A stretch of 36,655 nt of DNA, taken from the NCBI GenBank assembly GCA_016213205.1, contig JACRAZ010000022.1, positions 1 through 36,655 on the forward strand, read 5' to 3'. This stretch comes from Burkholderiales bacterium. GTDB lineage: Bacteria; Pseudomonadota; Gammaproteobacteria; Burkholderiales; Burkholderiaceae_C. The translations under genes and the position numbers were made by a program. Under the pieces are notes generated by a model, which saw nothing but the letters and a program-made list of their open reading frames with translations, ran no database searches and was not told the DNA's origin. Position 1 is the stretch's first letter; each line of letters begins with the position of its first letter. This document shows, piece by piece, positions 7,921 through 15,320 of the stretch.

Positions 7921-8301
7921 ATGCCGCTGCTGCGCCGCCATCGCCGACTTGCCAGCTGGGTGACCCTGGTCACCCTGGTGCTGGCCACGCTGGCCCCCGG
8001 CATGGCACGCGCGCTGGCCCACCTGAACGGTGATGCGCAGGCCATGGCGCAGGTGTGCTCGGCCTACAGCCAGCCGCGTGGCAACGGGCCCGCCGCGCCA
8101 GGCACCGACGCGGCGCACCTGCTGGCGCATTGCCCGTTCTGCGCACTGCACACCGACACCCTCGGCATGCCGCCGGCCGCTGCGGCCTGCGCCCTGCCGC
8201 CGGCCCTGCGCGAGGCCGTGCCGCCGCTGCTGCTGCACGCGCCGAACACGCTGTTTGCCTGGGCACCGGCCCAGGCCCGGGCACCCCCCGTCCAGGGCTG
8301 A
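7921..8301 (+). CDS. DUF2946 family protein, likely metal-related and exported
   Basis: A 126-residue small protein. The N-terminal hydrophobic stretch after MPLLRRHRRLASW (about residues 12-33) acts as signal peptide or anchor. The mature region carries the DUF2946 hallmark HCPFC (His70-Cys71-Pro-Phe-Cys74) and an upstream Cys46 in QVCSAYS; these could bind a soft metal. DUF2946 genes frequently lie next to TonB-dependent copper receptor genes, as here, but their biochemical role is unknown. The C-terminus is Pro/Ala-rich without further motifs. It leads a same-strand run that continues through a TonB receptor, a beta-propeller, a thioredoxin-like protein and a PCu(A)C chaperone. Confidence 0.8.
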   Translation: MPLLRRHRRLASWVTLVTLVLATLAPGMARALAHLNGDAQAMAQVCSAYSQPRGNGPAAPGTDAAHLLAHCPFCALHTDTLGMPPAAAACALPPALREAVPPLLLHAPNTLFAWAPAQARAPPVQG

Positions 8302-8542
8302 GCGCCCCGGCGCGCAGGCGCCCGGCCGCGTGGCGGCGCTGTACGGGGCACACCCGTACGCCAACGCCCGCTCGCCCCGCCCGCACGCCCCGCCAGCAAG
8401 GCCCGCGCCCTTGGCGCCGGCGTTGCGCTGGCTGCAGCCCTGTGATCCACCGGCCGGCTTCGGCCCGGGCGCTGCGCCAGCGTGATCTGCCCTCGCGCCG
8501 ACGGCAGGCCCTGCGCCCCGTCCGCCCCCATGCCCCGACACC
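8302..8542 (+). promoter_or_regulatory. Leader region of the TonB receptor gene with a perfect hairpin
   Basis: This 241-bp gap contains no plausible gene. At 8341-8359 GTACGGG and CCCGTAC form a perfect 7-bp stem around loop GCACA, flanked by GGC/GCC. It may be an operator for a dimeric regulator or an RNA hairpin. I do not see the conserved boxes of a cobalamin riboswitch, nor an obvious CueR-type operator. Confidence 0.3.
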
Positions 8543-10909
8543 ATGAACCTCCATTCCCTGCCCCTGCGCGACACCCCCCGCCGACATCGGCATCCAGCAC
8601 CACGCATCACCACCACGATGGCCGCCGCCGTGGCCTGCCTCGCCGGCCCGCTGGCCGCCCCCTGGGCCGGCGCCCAGGGCGTGGCCACCGAATCCCAGCT
8701 GCTGCCCATCGTCGTCGTCACCGGCGCGCGGGTCGGGCTGGCCCCCCACCTGCCGGCCAGCACCGCCAGCCTCGATGCCGAAGACCTGCGCCAGCAGAAC
8801 CTCTTCAACCCCGAGGATGCGGCCCGCCTGCTGCCCAGCACCGCGGTGCGCAAGCGCTACCTGGGCGACCGCAATGCCAACATCGGCGGGCGCAGCCACG
8901 GCGTGCTGCAGCCGGGCCGCGCGCTGGTGTATGTGGATGGCTACCTGATCAGCAACTTCCTCGGCCGCTTCGACGCCCCGCGCTGGAACATGGTCAACAT
9001 GGAAGCGCTGGCGCGCGTGGATGCGCTGTTCGGCCCGTTCTCGGCGCTCTATCCCGGCAACTCGATCGGCACCACGCTGGTCCTCACCGAGCGCAAGCCC
9101 CAGGGCTTCGAAGCCTCGGCCAGCCTGCGGCTGGCGCACCAGGCCTTCCGCGAATACCGCAGCGAGGCCGGCCTGCTGGGCGGCCAGGCCTCGGTGCGGC
9201 TGGCCACGCGCGCCGACAACGGCCTGTGGTGGGTGCTGGGCCTGCAGCACCAGGACAGCGAAGGCCACCCGATGGGTTATGGCAATGCCGTGCAAGGCGC
9301 CACCAGCGGCGCCTTCGGCACGCCGGGCACGCAGCCCCGCGTCACCGGCATCGTGTACGACCAGGACCCCCAGAGCCGCCCGCGCGCCCTCTTCGGCGCC
9401 AGCGGGCTGGACCACAGCGTGCAGGACACGCTGAACCTGCGTGTGGGCCACGCGCCCACGCCCACGCAGGCCTTGGAGGCACGCGTGTCGCTGTGGCGCA
9501 GCGACAGCGATGTGCGCCACGACACCTGGCTGCGCAACGCCGCCGGCCAGCCGGTGTGGAGCGGCGCGGTGCGCGACGACCGTTTTGCCTTCAACGTGCC
9601 GGCCGCCACCTTTGCGCCCAGCACCCGCTTCGAGGCCCACCGCCAGCTCGGCGCCACCTGGAAGACCACCCACCACGAGGGCTGGAACGCCTCGGTGGTG
9701 GCCACGCAGTACCGCATCACCGAAGACGCCAGCCGCCAGGCCGACCTGCCCCAGCCGCAGGCCGACCAGGGCGGCGCCGGCAGCGTGACGCGGCGCGACG
9801 GCACCGGCTGGACCACCTTCGAGCTGCAGGCCGCCTACCGCCCGGTGCCCGGCGACTGGGGCGACGGCCGCCACGCGCTGACGCTGGGCCTGCACCGCAA
9901 CACCTACGTGCTGAACAACCTGGTGAACAAGGCCGGCGACTGGCGCGGCGCCGAGACCACGCTGGACCAGCGCTACACCGGCCGCACCCGCATCACCGCG
10001 CTGTACCTGCAGGACGCCTGGCAGCTGGCCGACGACTGGCGGCTCACCGCCGGCCTGCGCGAAGAGCGTTTCGAGACCTGGGGCGGTGCCCAGTACTTTG
10101 CCGGCCCCCCGGCCGCGCAAACCGCCTACCCGGTGCGCCGCCTCTCGGGCAGCAGCCCGAAGCTGTCGCTGGCCTGGTCGGCGAGCGATGCGCTGCTGCT
10201 GCGCGCCAGCGCCGGCCGCGGCGTGCGCTTTCCCAACGTGGACGAGCTCTACAACGGCACCAAGACCGGCACCAGCATCATCACCAGCGACCCGAACCTG
10301 CGGCCCGAACGCGGCGATGCGCTGGAGCTGACGGCCGAATGGAGCGGCCAACAACACAGCCTGCGTGCCAGCCTGTTCCGCGACGACGTGGCCGACACCA
10401 TCGTGCGCCAGACCGATGCCACGGTGACGCCCGCGATCACCCGGGTGAGCAACATCGACCGCGTGCTCACCAACGGCCTGGAGCTGGCGGGCGAGTGGCG
10501 CAACGCCATGCTCAAGGGGCTGGACCTCGCGGGCAGCGCCACCTTTGCGGATGCACGTGTGCGCGCCAATGCCGCAAGCCCGGCCACCGTGGGCAAGCGC
10601 TGGCTGCGCGTGCCGCCGCAGCGCTACACGCTGCAGGCCGCGTGGCGCGCCGGTGCAGGCTGGCTGGCCAGTGCCACCTGGCGCTTCAGCGGCCGCCAGT
10701 ACAACACCGAGACCAATGTCGACAACCACCCCGACACCTACGGCGGCACCTCGCGCGTGAACCAGCTCGACCTGAAGCTGGCCTGGCGCCTTGCACCGCA
10801 ATGGGAGTGGAGCCTGGGCATCGACAACCTCACCAACCAGGGCGCCTGGCAGGCCCACACGATGCCGCAGCGCATCGTGCACACGGCCCTGCGCTGGGAG
10901 CAGAGGTAA
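8543..10909 (+). CDS. TonB-dependent outer-membrane receptor, probable copper uptake
   Basis: A 788-residue TonB-dependent receptor. An N-terminal export signal is present (hydrophobic core MAAAVACLAGPLAAPWAGAQ after a basic lead-in). The TonB box is around residues 56-61 (IVVVTG). A plug domain (about 65-185) includes GRALVYVDGY and ALFGPFSALYPGNSIG. The rest is a large barrel ending in an aromatic/basic C-terminal strand (HTALRWEQR). The length suits a full 22-strand barrel. The start ATG at 8543 is used; an in-frame ATG at 8618 would also leave a signal peptide. The substrate is not readable from the barrel. Copper, possibly as a chelate, is inferred because DUF2946 precedes it and a thioredoxin and PCu(A)C chaperone follow. 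The next gene starts 4 nt after the stop, so the message is polycistronic. Confidence 0.9.
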   Translation: MNLHSLPLRDTPRRHRHPAPRITTTMAAAVACLAGPLAAPWAGAQGVATESQLLPIVVVTGARVGLAPHLPASTASLDAEDLRQQNLFNPEDAARLLPSTAVRKRYLGDRNANIGGRSHGVLQPGRALVYVDGYLISNFLGRFDAPRWNMVNMEALARVDALFGPFSALYPGNSIGTTLVLTERKPQGFEASASLRLAHQAFREYRSEAGLLGGQASVRLATRADNGLWWVLGLQHQDSEGHPMGYGNAVQGATSGAFGTPGTQPRVTGIVYDQDPQSRPRALFGASGLDHSVQDTLNLRVGHAPTPTQALEARVSLWRSDSDVRHDTWLRNAAGQPVWSGAVRDDRFAFNVPAATFAPSTRFEAHRQLGATWKTTHHEGWNASVVATQYRITEDASRQADLPQPQADQGGAGSVTRRDGTGWTTFELQAAYRPVPGDWGDGRHALTLGLHRNTYVLNNLVNKAGDWRGAETTLDQRYTGRTRITALYLQDAWQLADDWRLTAGLREERFETWGGAQYFAGPPAAQTAYPVRRLSGSSPKLSLAWSASDALLLRASAGRGVRFPNVDELYNGTKTGTSIITSDPNLRPERGDALELTAEWSGQQHSLRASLFRDDVADTIVRQTDATVTPAITRVSNIDRVLTNGLELAGEWRNAMLKGLDLAGSATFADARVRANAASPATVGKRWLRVPPQRYTLQAAWRAGAGWLASATWRFSGRQYNTETNVDNHPDTYGGTSRVNQLDLKLAWRLAPQWEWSLGIDNLTNQGAWQAHTMPQRIVHTALRWEQR

Positions 10910-10913
10910 GCCC

Positions 10914-12173
10914 ATGCGCAACGACACGCCAACCCCGATCACACGCCGCCAGGCGCTGCGCGTGGGCGCCGCGCTCTGGCTGGCCCCCGCGCTGGCCGCG
11001 CAGGCGCAGCACGGCGGCCACGAGGCCGCGGCGGCCAGCGCACCACGCACGGCGCGCCGGCCCCGGCCGCCGCTGGGCATGGGCGCCGCCCTCGCGCCCG
11101 ATGGTGCGCTGTGGGTGGTGATGCTGGACAGCACCGGCCGCCTGCAACTGCAGACCAGCACCGACCTGGGCCGGCACTGGACGGCCCCGCGCCCGCTGGA
11201 CACCGCTGGCGACCCGGTGTCCGCCGACGGCGAGAACCACCCCAAGATCGCCTTCGGCCGCGGCGGCCAGGTGGTGGTGGCCTACACCCAGCCGCTGGCC
11301 CGTCCCAACACCGGCCAGGTGCGGCTGCTGCGCTCCACCGACGCTGGCGCGAGCTTCGCGCCGCCGGTCACCGTGCACCGCGACCGGCAGGTGATCACCC
11401 ACCGCTTCGAATCGATCGCGTTCGATGCGCGCGGCGTGCTGCACGTCGTGTGGATCGACAAGCGCGATCTCGAGGCCGCCCAGGCCGCCGGCCAGGCCTA
11501 CGCCGGCGCCGCGATCTACCGCAACGAATCGGCCGATGGCGGCGCCAGCTTCGGCCCCGACCTGAAGGTGGCCGACCACTCGTGCGAGTGCTGCCGCATC
11601 GCGCTGGCCCCCACGCCCGAAGGCGGTGTCGCGGCGATGTGGCGCCATGTCTGGCCGGTGAACCTGCGCGACCACGCGTTTGCGCGGCTGGGCGGCACCG
11701 GCGACGCATCCGCCCCTGCCGCCCGTGGCGCCGGCCCGGTGCGGGCCAGCCAGGATGGCTGGGTGGTGCAGGGCTGCCCGCACCATGGCCCCGGGCTCGC
11801 ACCGGCGGCCGATGGCGGCTGGCACGCGGTGTGGTTCGGCGTGCGCGACGGCCAGCCCGGCGTACGACATGGCCGGCTGGACGCGGCTGGCGCCCCGCAC
11901 GGCAATGCACGCCTGCTGCCCGACGCGGCGGCCGACCACGCCAGCGTTGCCACCCTGGGCCCGCGGGTGGCGATCGTCTGGCGCGGCTTCGACGGCGAGG
12001 CCACACGCTGGCGCGCCTGGTTGTCGGAGGACGATGGCGCCCGGTTCACCCTGCGCGAGCTGGGCCACAGCCGCGCCGAAAACGACCACCCACGCCTGGT
12101 GTCCGATGGCCACCGGGTGCTGGCCCTGTGGCGCCTGGCCGATGAAGGAGTACGCGTTGTTCAAGTCTTGTGA
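10914..12173 (+). CDS. Sialidase-like beta-propeller with a Cys-Glu-Cys-Cys motif, likely Tat-exported
   Basis: A 419-residue protein with a twin-arginine type leader (ITRRQALRVGAALWLAPALA) followed by a beta-propeller of the sialidase/BNR class. Asp-box-like turns recur: STDLGRHW, STDAGASF, SADGGASFG and SEDDGARF. It lacks a recognisable sialidase arginine triad, so true sialidase activity is unlikely. Distinctive features are Cys224-Glu-Cys226-Cys227 in ADHSCECCRIALAP and Cys288 in QGCPHHGPG. I know related exported proteins with a CxCC and a GCP motif but no assigned function. The Cys and His residues could form a copper site or a redox-active disulfide serviced by the thioredoxin-like protein encoded next. 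It lies 4 nt after the receptor and 4 nt before the thioredoxin gene, so all three belong to one transcript. Confidence 0.78.
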   Translation: MRNDTPTPITRRQALRVGAALWLAPALAAQAQHGGHEAAAASAPRTARRPRPPLGMGAALAPDGALWVVMLDSTGRLQLQTSTDLGRHWTAPRPLDTAGDPVSADGENHPKIAFGRGGQVVVAYTQPLARPNTGQVRLLRSTDAGASFAPPVTVHRDRQVITHRFESIAFDARGVLHVVWIDKRDLEAAQAAGQAYAGAAIYRNESADGGASFGPDLKVADHSCECCRIALAPTPEGGVAAMWRHVWPVNLRDHAFARLGGTGDASAPAARGAGPVRASQDGWVVQGCPHHGPGLAPAADGGWHAVWFGVRDGQPGVRHGRLDAAGAPHGNARLLPDAAADHASVATLGPRVAIVWRGFDGEATRWRAWLSEDDGARFTLRELGHSRAENDHPRLVSDGHRVLALWRLADEGVRVVQVL

Positions 12174-12177
12174 GCTG

Positions 12178-12723
12178 ATGCATCCTGCCGCCCCGCGCCG
12201 GCGCCAGGTGCTCCGGCGCCTGATCGGGCTGTCGGGCGCGCTGGGCCTCGCTGGCCTGCCCGGCCTGCCGGCCCGGGCCGCGCCCCGCACGGTGGAGCCC
12301 TTCGATGCCGACACCTGGCGCGCGCTGCGCGCCGAGGTCGAGGCCCGACGGCAGCCGATGCTGGTGGCCTTCTCGGCCACCTGGTGCGGCGTCTGCCCCG
12401 AAGTGCTGAGCCAGCTGGCCCAGGACCCGCGGCGCCTGCACAGCGGCGTGCCGCTGCTGGTGGTGATCAGCGACCTGGCGCCCGGCGAGGCCGATGCACG
12501 CCTGCTGGCCACCGCGCACCATGCCCAGGCCGACCGGGTGCTGGCCTTCGACGGCAACCCGGCCGCGATCCGCCACGCCGTCGACCCTGGCTGGCGCGGC
12601 GTCACGCCCTACCTGGCCTGGCTGGCGCCCGGCCAGGCGCCGGAGTTCGTGGCCGGCGCGCCGCCGCTGCAGCACACTGCACGCTGGTTCAAGCCGCACC
12701 AGCCTGCCCGTCCATCCCGTTGA
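12178..12723 (+). CDS. Exported thioredoxin-like protein
   Basis: A 181-residue protein with an Arg-rich, twin-arginine-like leader (PRRRQVLRRLIGLSGALGL) ending near ARA-APRT. The mature domain is thioredoxin-like: LVAFSATWCGVCPEV contains the redox pair Cys70-Gly-Val-Cys73, and GVTPYLAWL has the cis-proline position. The start ATG at 12178 gives the cleanest signal peptide and sits 4 nt after the preceding stop, consistent with translational coupling. An in-frame ATG at 12142, inside the previous gene, is the alternative. In copper-handling operons such proteins reduce cysteines of copper carriers (as TlpA and ScoI partners do). Here the likely client is the Cys-rich propeller upstream; that is inference. 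Confidence 0.82.
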   Translation: MHPAAPRRRQVLRRLIGLSGALGLAGLPGLPARAAPRTVEPFDADTWRALRAEVEARRQPMLVAFSATWCGVCPEVLSQLAQDPRRLHSGVPLLVVISDLAPGEADARLLATAHHAQADRVLAFDGNPAAIRHAVDPGWRGVTPYLAWLAPGQAPEFVAGAPPLQHTARWFKPHQPARPSR

Positions 12724-12749
12724 CCCCAAGCCTTGAAGTGAGCCCTCGA

Positions 12750-13202
12750 ATGAAACCCCTCCTCAGCATGCCCCTGCTCGCCATCGTGCTGGCCCTGCCC
12801 GTGCACGCCCAGACCACCGTGCAACAAGCCTGGGTGCGTGGCACCGTCGCGGCCCAGAAGGCCACCGGCGCCTTCATGCAGATCAGCTCCGCCCAGGGCG
12901 GCAGGCTGGTCTCGGCCGCATCACCCGTGGCCGGGGTGGTGGAGATCCACGAAATGGTGATGGAGGGCACCACGATGAAGATGCGCCAGGTGCCCGGCCT
13001 GGAGCTCCCGGCCGGCAAGACGGTGGAGCTCAGACCCGGGGGTTACCACGTGATGCTGATGGACCTGAAAGCGCCCCTGAAGGCAGGCGATGAGGTGCCG
13101 CTGACGCTGGTGGTGGAGGGCCAGGACGGCAAGCGCGAGACGCTGGCGCTCAAGGCCCCGGTGAGGCCACTGGGTGCGGACACGCCTGCGCACCGCCACT
13201 GA
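12750..13202 (+). CDS. Periplasmic copper chaperone PCu(A)C
   Basis: A 150-residue protein with a signal peptide (MKPLLSMPLLAIVLALPVHA) and a PCu(A)C domain. The copper(I)-binding consensus H-X10-M-X21-H-X-M fits exactly: His67, Met78, His100 and Met102. His67 is in VEIHEMVMEG, and His100/Met102 are in GGYHVMLMDLK. Family members carry Cu(I) in the periplasm and deliver it to the CuA or CuB centre of cytochrome oxidase, often with a Sco or thioredoxin partner. A His-containing C-terminus (TPAHRH) could add a copper(II) site, as in some PCu(A)C proteins. It starts 26 nt after the thioredoxin-like gene and is probably the last gene of the copper transcript, 52 nt before nikR. Confidence 0.92.
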   Translation: MKPLLSMPLLAIVLALPVHAQTTVQQAWVRGTVAAQKATGAFMQISSAQGGRLVSAASPVAGVVEIHEMVMEGTTMKMRQVPGLELPAGKTVELRPGGYHVMLMDLKAPLKAGDEVPLTLVVEGQDGKRETLALKAPVRPLGADTPAHRH

Positions 13203-13241
13203 GCGGCAGCGCGGCCGTCGGTGCGGCCGGGCCCACGGGCG

Positions 13242-13247
13242 CAGAAT
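13242..13247 (+). promoter_or_regulatory. CAGAAT -10-like hexamer seven bases before nikR
   Basis: CAGAAT is followed by 7 nt and the nikR ATG, with no Shine-Dalgarno sequence. This is the same layout as before rnm and the DUF2946 gene. It would allow nikR its own leaderless transcript in addition to read-through from the copper genes. Confidence 0.3.
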
Positions 13248-13254
13248 CGGCGCG

Positions 13255-13725
13255 ATGCAACGCTTCACCATTTCGCTGGACGACGCGCTGGCCGAGCAGT
13301 TCGACACCTGGATCGCCCGGCGCGCCTACGCCAACCGCTCGGAAGCGGTGCGCGACCTGCTGCGCGCCGAACTGCAGCACACCCGGCTGCAGGGCGGCGA
13401 GGCACCGCACTGCGTGGCCAACCTCTCGTACGTGTACAACCACCACCAGCGCGACCTGTCCGAGCGCCTGACGGCGCTCCAGCACGACCACCACGACCTG
13501 GTGGCGGCCACGATGCACGTGCACCTGGACCATGCCCATTGCCTGGAGACCCTGATCCTGCGCGGCCGCACCGCCGATGTCACCCGGCTCGCCGACAGCC
13601 TGTGCGCCGAGCGCGGCGTGCACCACGGCAAGCTCAACCTGGTGGCGGTGGATCTGCACCAGCCGCACCGCCACGGCAAAGGCACGGCCCAGGCACCGCA
13701 TGTGCACCTGAAGCCCTCGCACTGA
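13255..13725 (+). CDS. nikR: Nickel-responsive repressor NikR
   Basis: A 156-residue ribbon-helix-helix regulator. The N-terminal DNA-binding domain (MQRFTISLDDALAEQFDTWI, then ANRSEAVRDLLR) is followed by the ACT-like metal-binding domain. The high-affinity nickel site is complete: His77, His88, His90 and Cys96 in TMHVHLDHAHCLETLIL, with the same spacing as E. coli His76/His87/His89/Cys95. Ni(II)-loaded NikR tetramers bind GTATGA-N16-TCATAC and shut off nickel uptake. Such a site is present at 15273-15300, before a nickel permease gene. The protein is about 23 residues longer than E. coli NikR because of a His-rich tail (DLHQPHRHGKG...HVHLKPSH), which could store or sense nickel. Confidence 0.95.
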   Translation: MQRFTISLDDALAEQFDTWIARRAYANRSEAVRDLLRAELQHTRLQGGEAPHCVANLSYVYNHHQRDLSERLTALQHDHHDLVAATMHVHLDHAHCLETLILRGRTADVTRLADSLCAERGVHHGKLNLVAVDLHQPHRHGKGTAQAPHVHLKPSH

Positions 13726-13874
13726 GCGCCCGCGGCGCTGGGTCGGCCCCGGCGCAGCCTGCACGGCGGGCAAGGCCGCCCGGCGAGCCGGTGCATCCGG
13801 AACCGGCGGCGCGCCGTATGCACTGGGCCGATGTCGTCCAACCGCCCATCCCACGCCCATCCCACGCCCTGTCC

Positions 13875-14768
13875 ATGCCCCGCCTCCAGACCCTGCTCGC
13901 CCTGGCCGCCGGCCTCGCCCTGGCCGGCGCCGCGCCCGCCGCCACCGACAAGCTGCTGCTCACCGGCGGTGTCAGCACCCTCGACGGCGCGGCCGGCGGG
14001 GGGCTCTCGCCCTGGGCACTGGTGGGCAGCAACGCCACCGCCGGCCAATGGGGCCTGGCCGCGCACGGGGCCCTGGCGCGCACCCAGGACTACCGGCTTC
14101 GGTCCACCGGCCTGATGCTGGCGCTGGACGATCGTGTCGAGTTCTCGCTCGCACAGCAGTCCTTCGACACCGGCCGCACCGGCGCCGCGCTGGGCGTGCC
14201 CGGCCTGCAGCTGAAGCAGGACATCGTCGGCGCAAAGCTGCGGCTGGCCGGCGATGCCGTGCTCGACAGCGACACCTGGCTGCCGCAGCTGGCCGTGGGC
14301 GTGCTGGCCCGGCGGCTGGACGCCGGTGGCCTGGCCCCCACGCTCGATGCACTGGGTGCACGCCGCCGTGGGGCCGAGCTGTACCTCAGCGCCACCAAGT
14401 TGTTCCTGGCCCAGGGCCTGCTGGTCAACGCCACGCTGCGCGCGAGCCAGGCCAACCAGGGCGGCCTGCTCGGCTTTGGCGGGCGCGAGAACACGCGCCG
14501 GCGCCTGCTGCCCGAGCTGTCGGTGGCCTGGCTGCTGCACCCCACGCTGGCGGTGGGCGCCGAGTACCGCGCCAAGCCGGACCATCTGAACCCGTCGCTG
14601 CTGGGGTCCGGCCTGGCAGAGGACGATTGGCGCGACCTGTTCGTCGCCTGGGCGCCCACCAAACACCTGTCGGTCACCGCTGCCTGGGTGGACCTCGGAC
14701 GCATCGTGCCCGCCGTCACGCCACGCCGCCAGACCGGCGGCTACCTGTCGATACAGATCACGCACTGA
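13875..14768 (+). CDS. DUF3034 outer-membrane protein
   Basis: A 297-residue exported protein with signal peptide MPRLQTLLALAAGLALAGA, cleaved near APAA-TDK. The mature protein is rich in alternating hydrophobic strands and matches DUF3034: GGGLSPWALVGSNAT, DYRLRSTGLMLALDDRVEFS, QSFDTGRTGAALGV, QLKQDIVGAKLRLAGDAV and a C-terminal strand GGYLSIQITH ending in an aromatic/His residue. It is probably a small beta-barrel in the outer membrane. The function is unknown. The upstream in-frame ATG at 13818 only adds residues before the signal peptide. The stop is 14 nt before an exported truncated hemoglobin gene, so the two are probably co-transcribed; the pairing recurs in Burkholderiales as I recall. 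The 149-bp gap after nikR holds nothing recognisable. Confidence 0.82.
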   Translation: MPRLQTLLALAAGLALAGAAPAATDKLLLTGGVSTLDGAAGGGLSPWALVGSNATAGQWGLAAHGALARTQDYRLRSTGLMLALDDRVEFSLAQQSFDTGRTGAALGVPGLQLKQDIVGAKLRLAGDAVLDSDTWLPQLAVGVLARRLDAGGLAPTLDALGARRRGAELYLSATKLFLAQGLLVNATLRASQANQGGLLGFGGRENTRRRLLPELSVAWLLHPTLAVGAEYRAKPDHLNPSLLGSGLAEDDWRDLFVAWAPTKHLSVTAAWVDLGRIVPAVTPRRQTGGYLSIQITH

Positions 14769-14782
14769 GGCCCGCCGCCGCC

Positions 14783-15232
14783 ATGACCCGCACCCTCCCC
14801 CTGCTGCGCCGCCTGGTGCTGGCGCTGGGCATCACCCTGGCCGGCACGGCCGCATCGGCCCCTTCCACCGCGGAGACCGAGACCTACCGCGCCTTCGGCG
14901 AGAAGCCCGGCCTCGTGCGCCTGATGGACGACTTCATGCAACGCCTGCTGGCCGACGAACGCACCGCCGCCTTCTTCCGCGAGGTCAACCAGGCGCACGT
15001 GAAGCGCGAACTGGTCGAACAGTTCTGCGCGCTGCTGGCCGGCCCCTGCCGCTACGAGGGCGTGGACATGAAGACGATCCACCAGGACCTGGCCATCCGC
15101 AAGCGCGAGTTCAACGCGCTGGTCGAGCTGCTGCAGCAGGCCATGGCCGCGCAGGGGGTGCCCTTCGCGGCGCAGAACCGCCTGCTGGCCCGGCTGGCGC
15201 CGATGCACCGCGACATCATCACCGCGCACTGA
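14783..15232 (+). CDS. Group 1 truncated hemoglobin with a signal peptide
   Basis: A 149-residue protein. Residues 1-26 are an export signal (LLRRLVLALGITLAGTAASA), so the globin would act in the periplasm, which is unusual for truncated hemoglobins. The globin domain covers about 33-149. The proximal (F8) histidine is His100 in MKTIHQDLAIRKREFNAL. Other typical parts are LVRLMDDFMQRLLADERTAAFF and LVEQFCALLAGPCRYEG. A cysteine pair, Cys82 and Cys89, frames the E-helix region and could form a disulfide in the periplasm. Likely roles are O2 or NO chemistry or heme binding. It follows the DUF3034 gene closely and precedes the NikR operator and nickel permease. Confidence 0.88.
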   Translation: MTRTLPLLRRLVLALGITLAGTAASAPSTAETETYRAFGEKPGLVRLMDDFMQRLLADERTAAFFREVNQAHVKRELVEQFCALLAGPCRYEGVDMKTIHQDLAIRKREFNALVELLQQAMAAQGVPFAAQNRLLARLAPMHRDIITAH

Positions 15233-15272
15233 GCCGCAGCGCCGCCGACCCGGGGCGGCAGGCACGGAACTT

Positions 15273-15300
15273 GTATGATGAATTGAATTGTTCTTCATAC
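15273..15300 (+). promoter_or_regulatory. NikR operator upstream of the nickel permease
   Basis: GTATGA at 15273-15278, exactly 16 nt, then TCATAC at 15295-15300: a perfect match to the published NikR consensus GTATGA-N16-TCATAC. The local sequence is strikingly AT-rich in otherwise GC-rich DNA. It lies 20 nt before the permease start codon, where bound NikR would block transcription. A nikR gene is encoded 1.5 kb upstream. Confidence 0.92.
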
Positions 15301-15320
15301 AGCCTCCCGCTGCTCACGCC

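Noticed and set aside
8302..8542. Possible cobalamin riboswitch before the TonB receptor
   Set aside because: A leader of this size before such a gene is suggestive, but the conserved B12-box and core motifs are not seen and the neighbours point to copper.
7970..11245. Very long open frame on the minus strand (over 1,000 codons) opposite the DUF2946 and TonB receptor genes
   Set aside because: It is the antisense shadow of GC-rich codons: the product is Gly/Ala/Arg/His-rich with no family resemblance, while the plus-strand frames show clear signal peptides and motifs.
10914..12173. True exo-alpha-sialidase
   Set aside because: Asp-box turns only show the propeller fold. No arginine triad or nucleophile tyrosine could be placed, and the context is metal handling, not sialic acid use.
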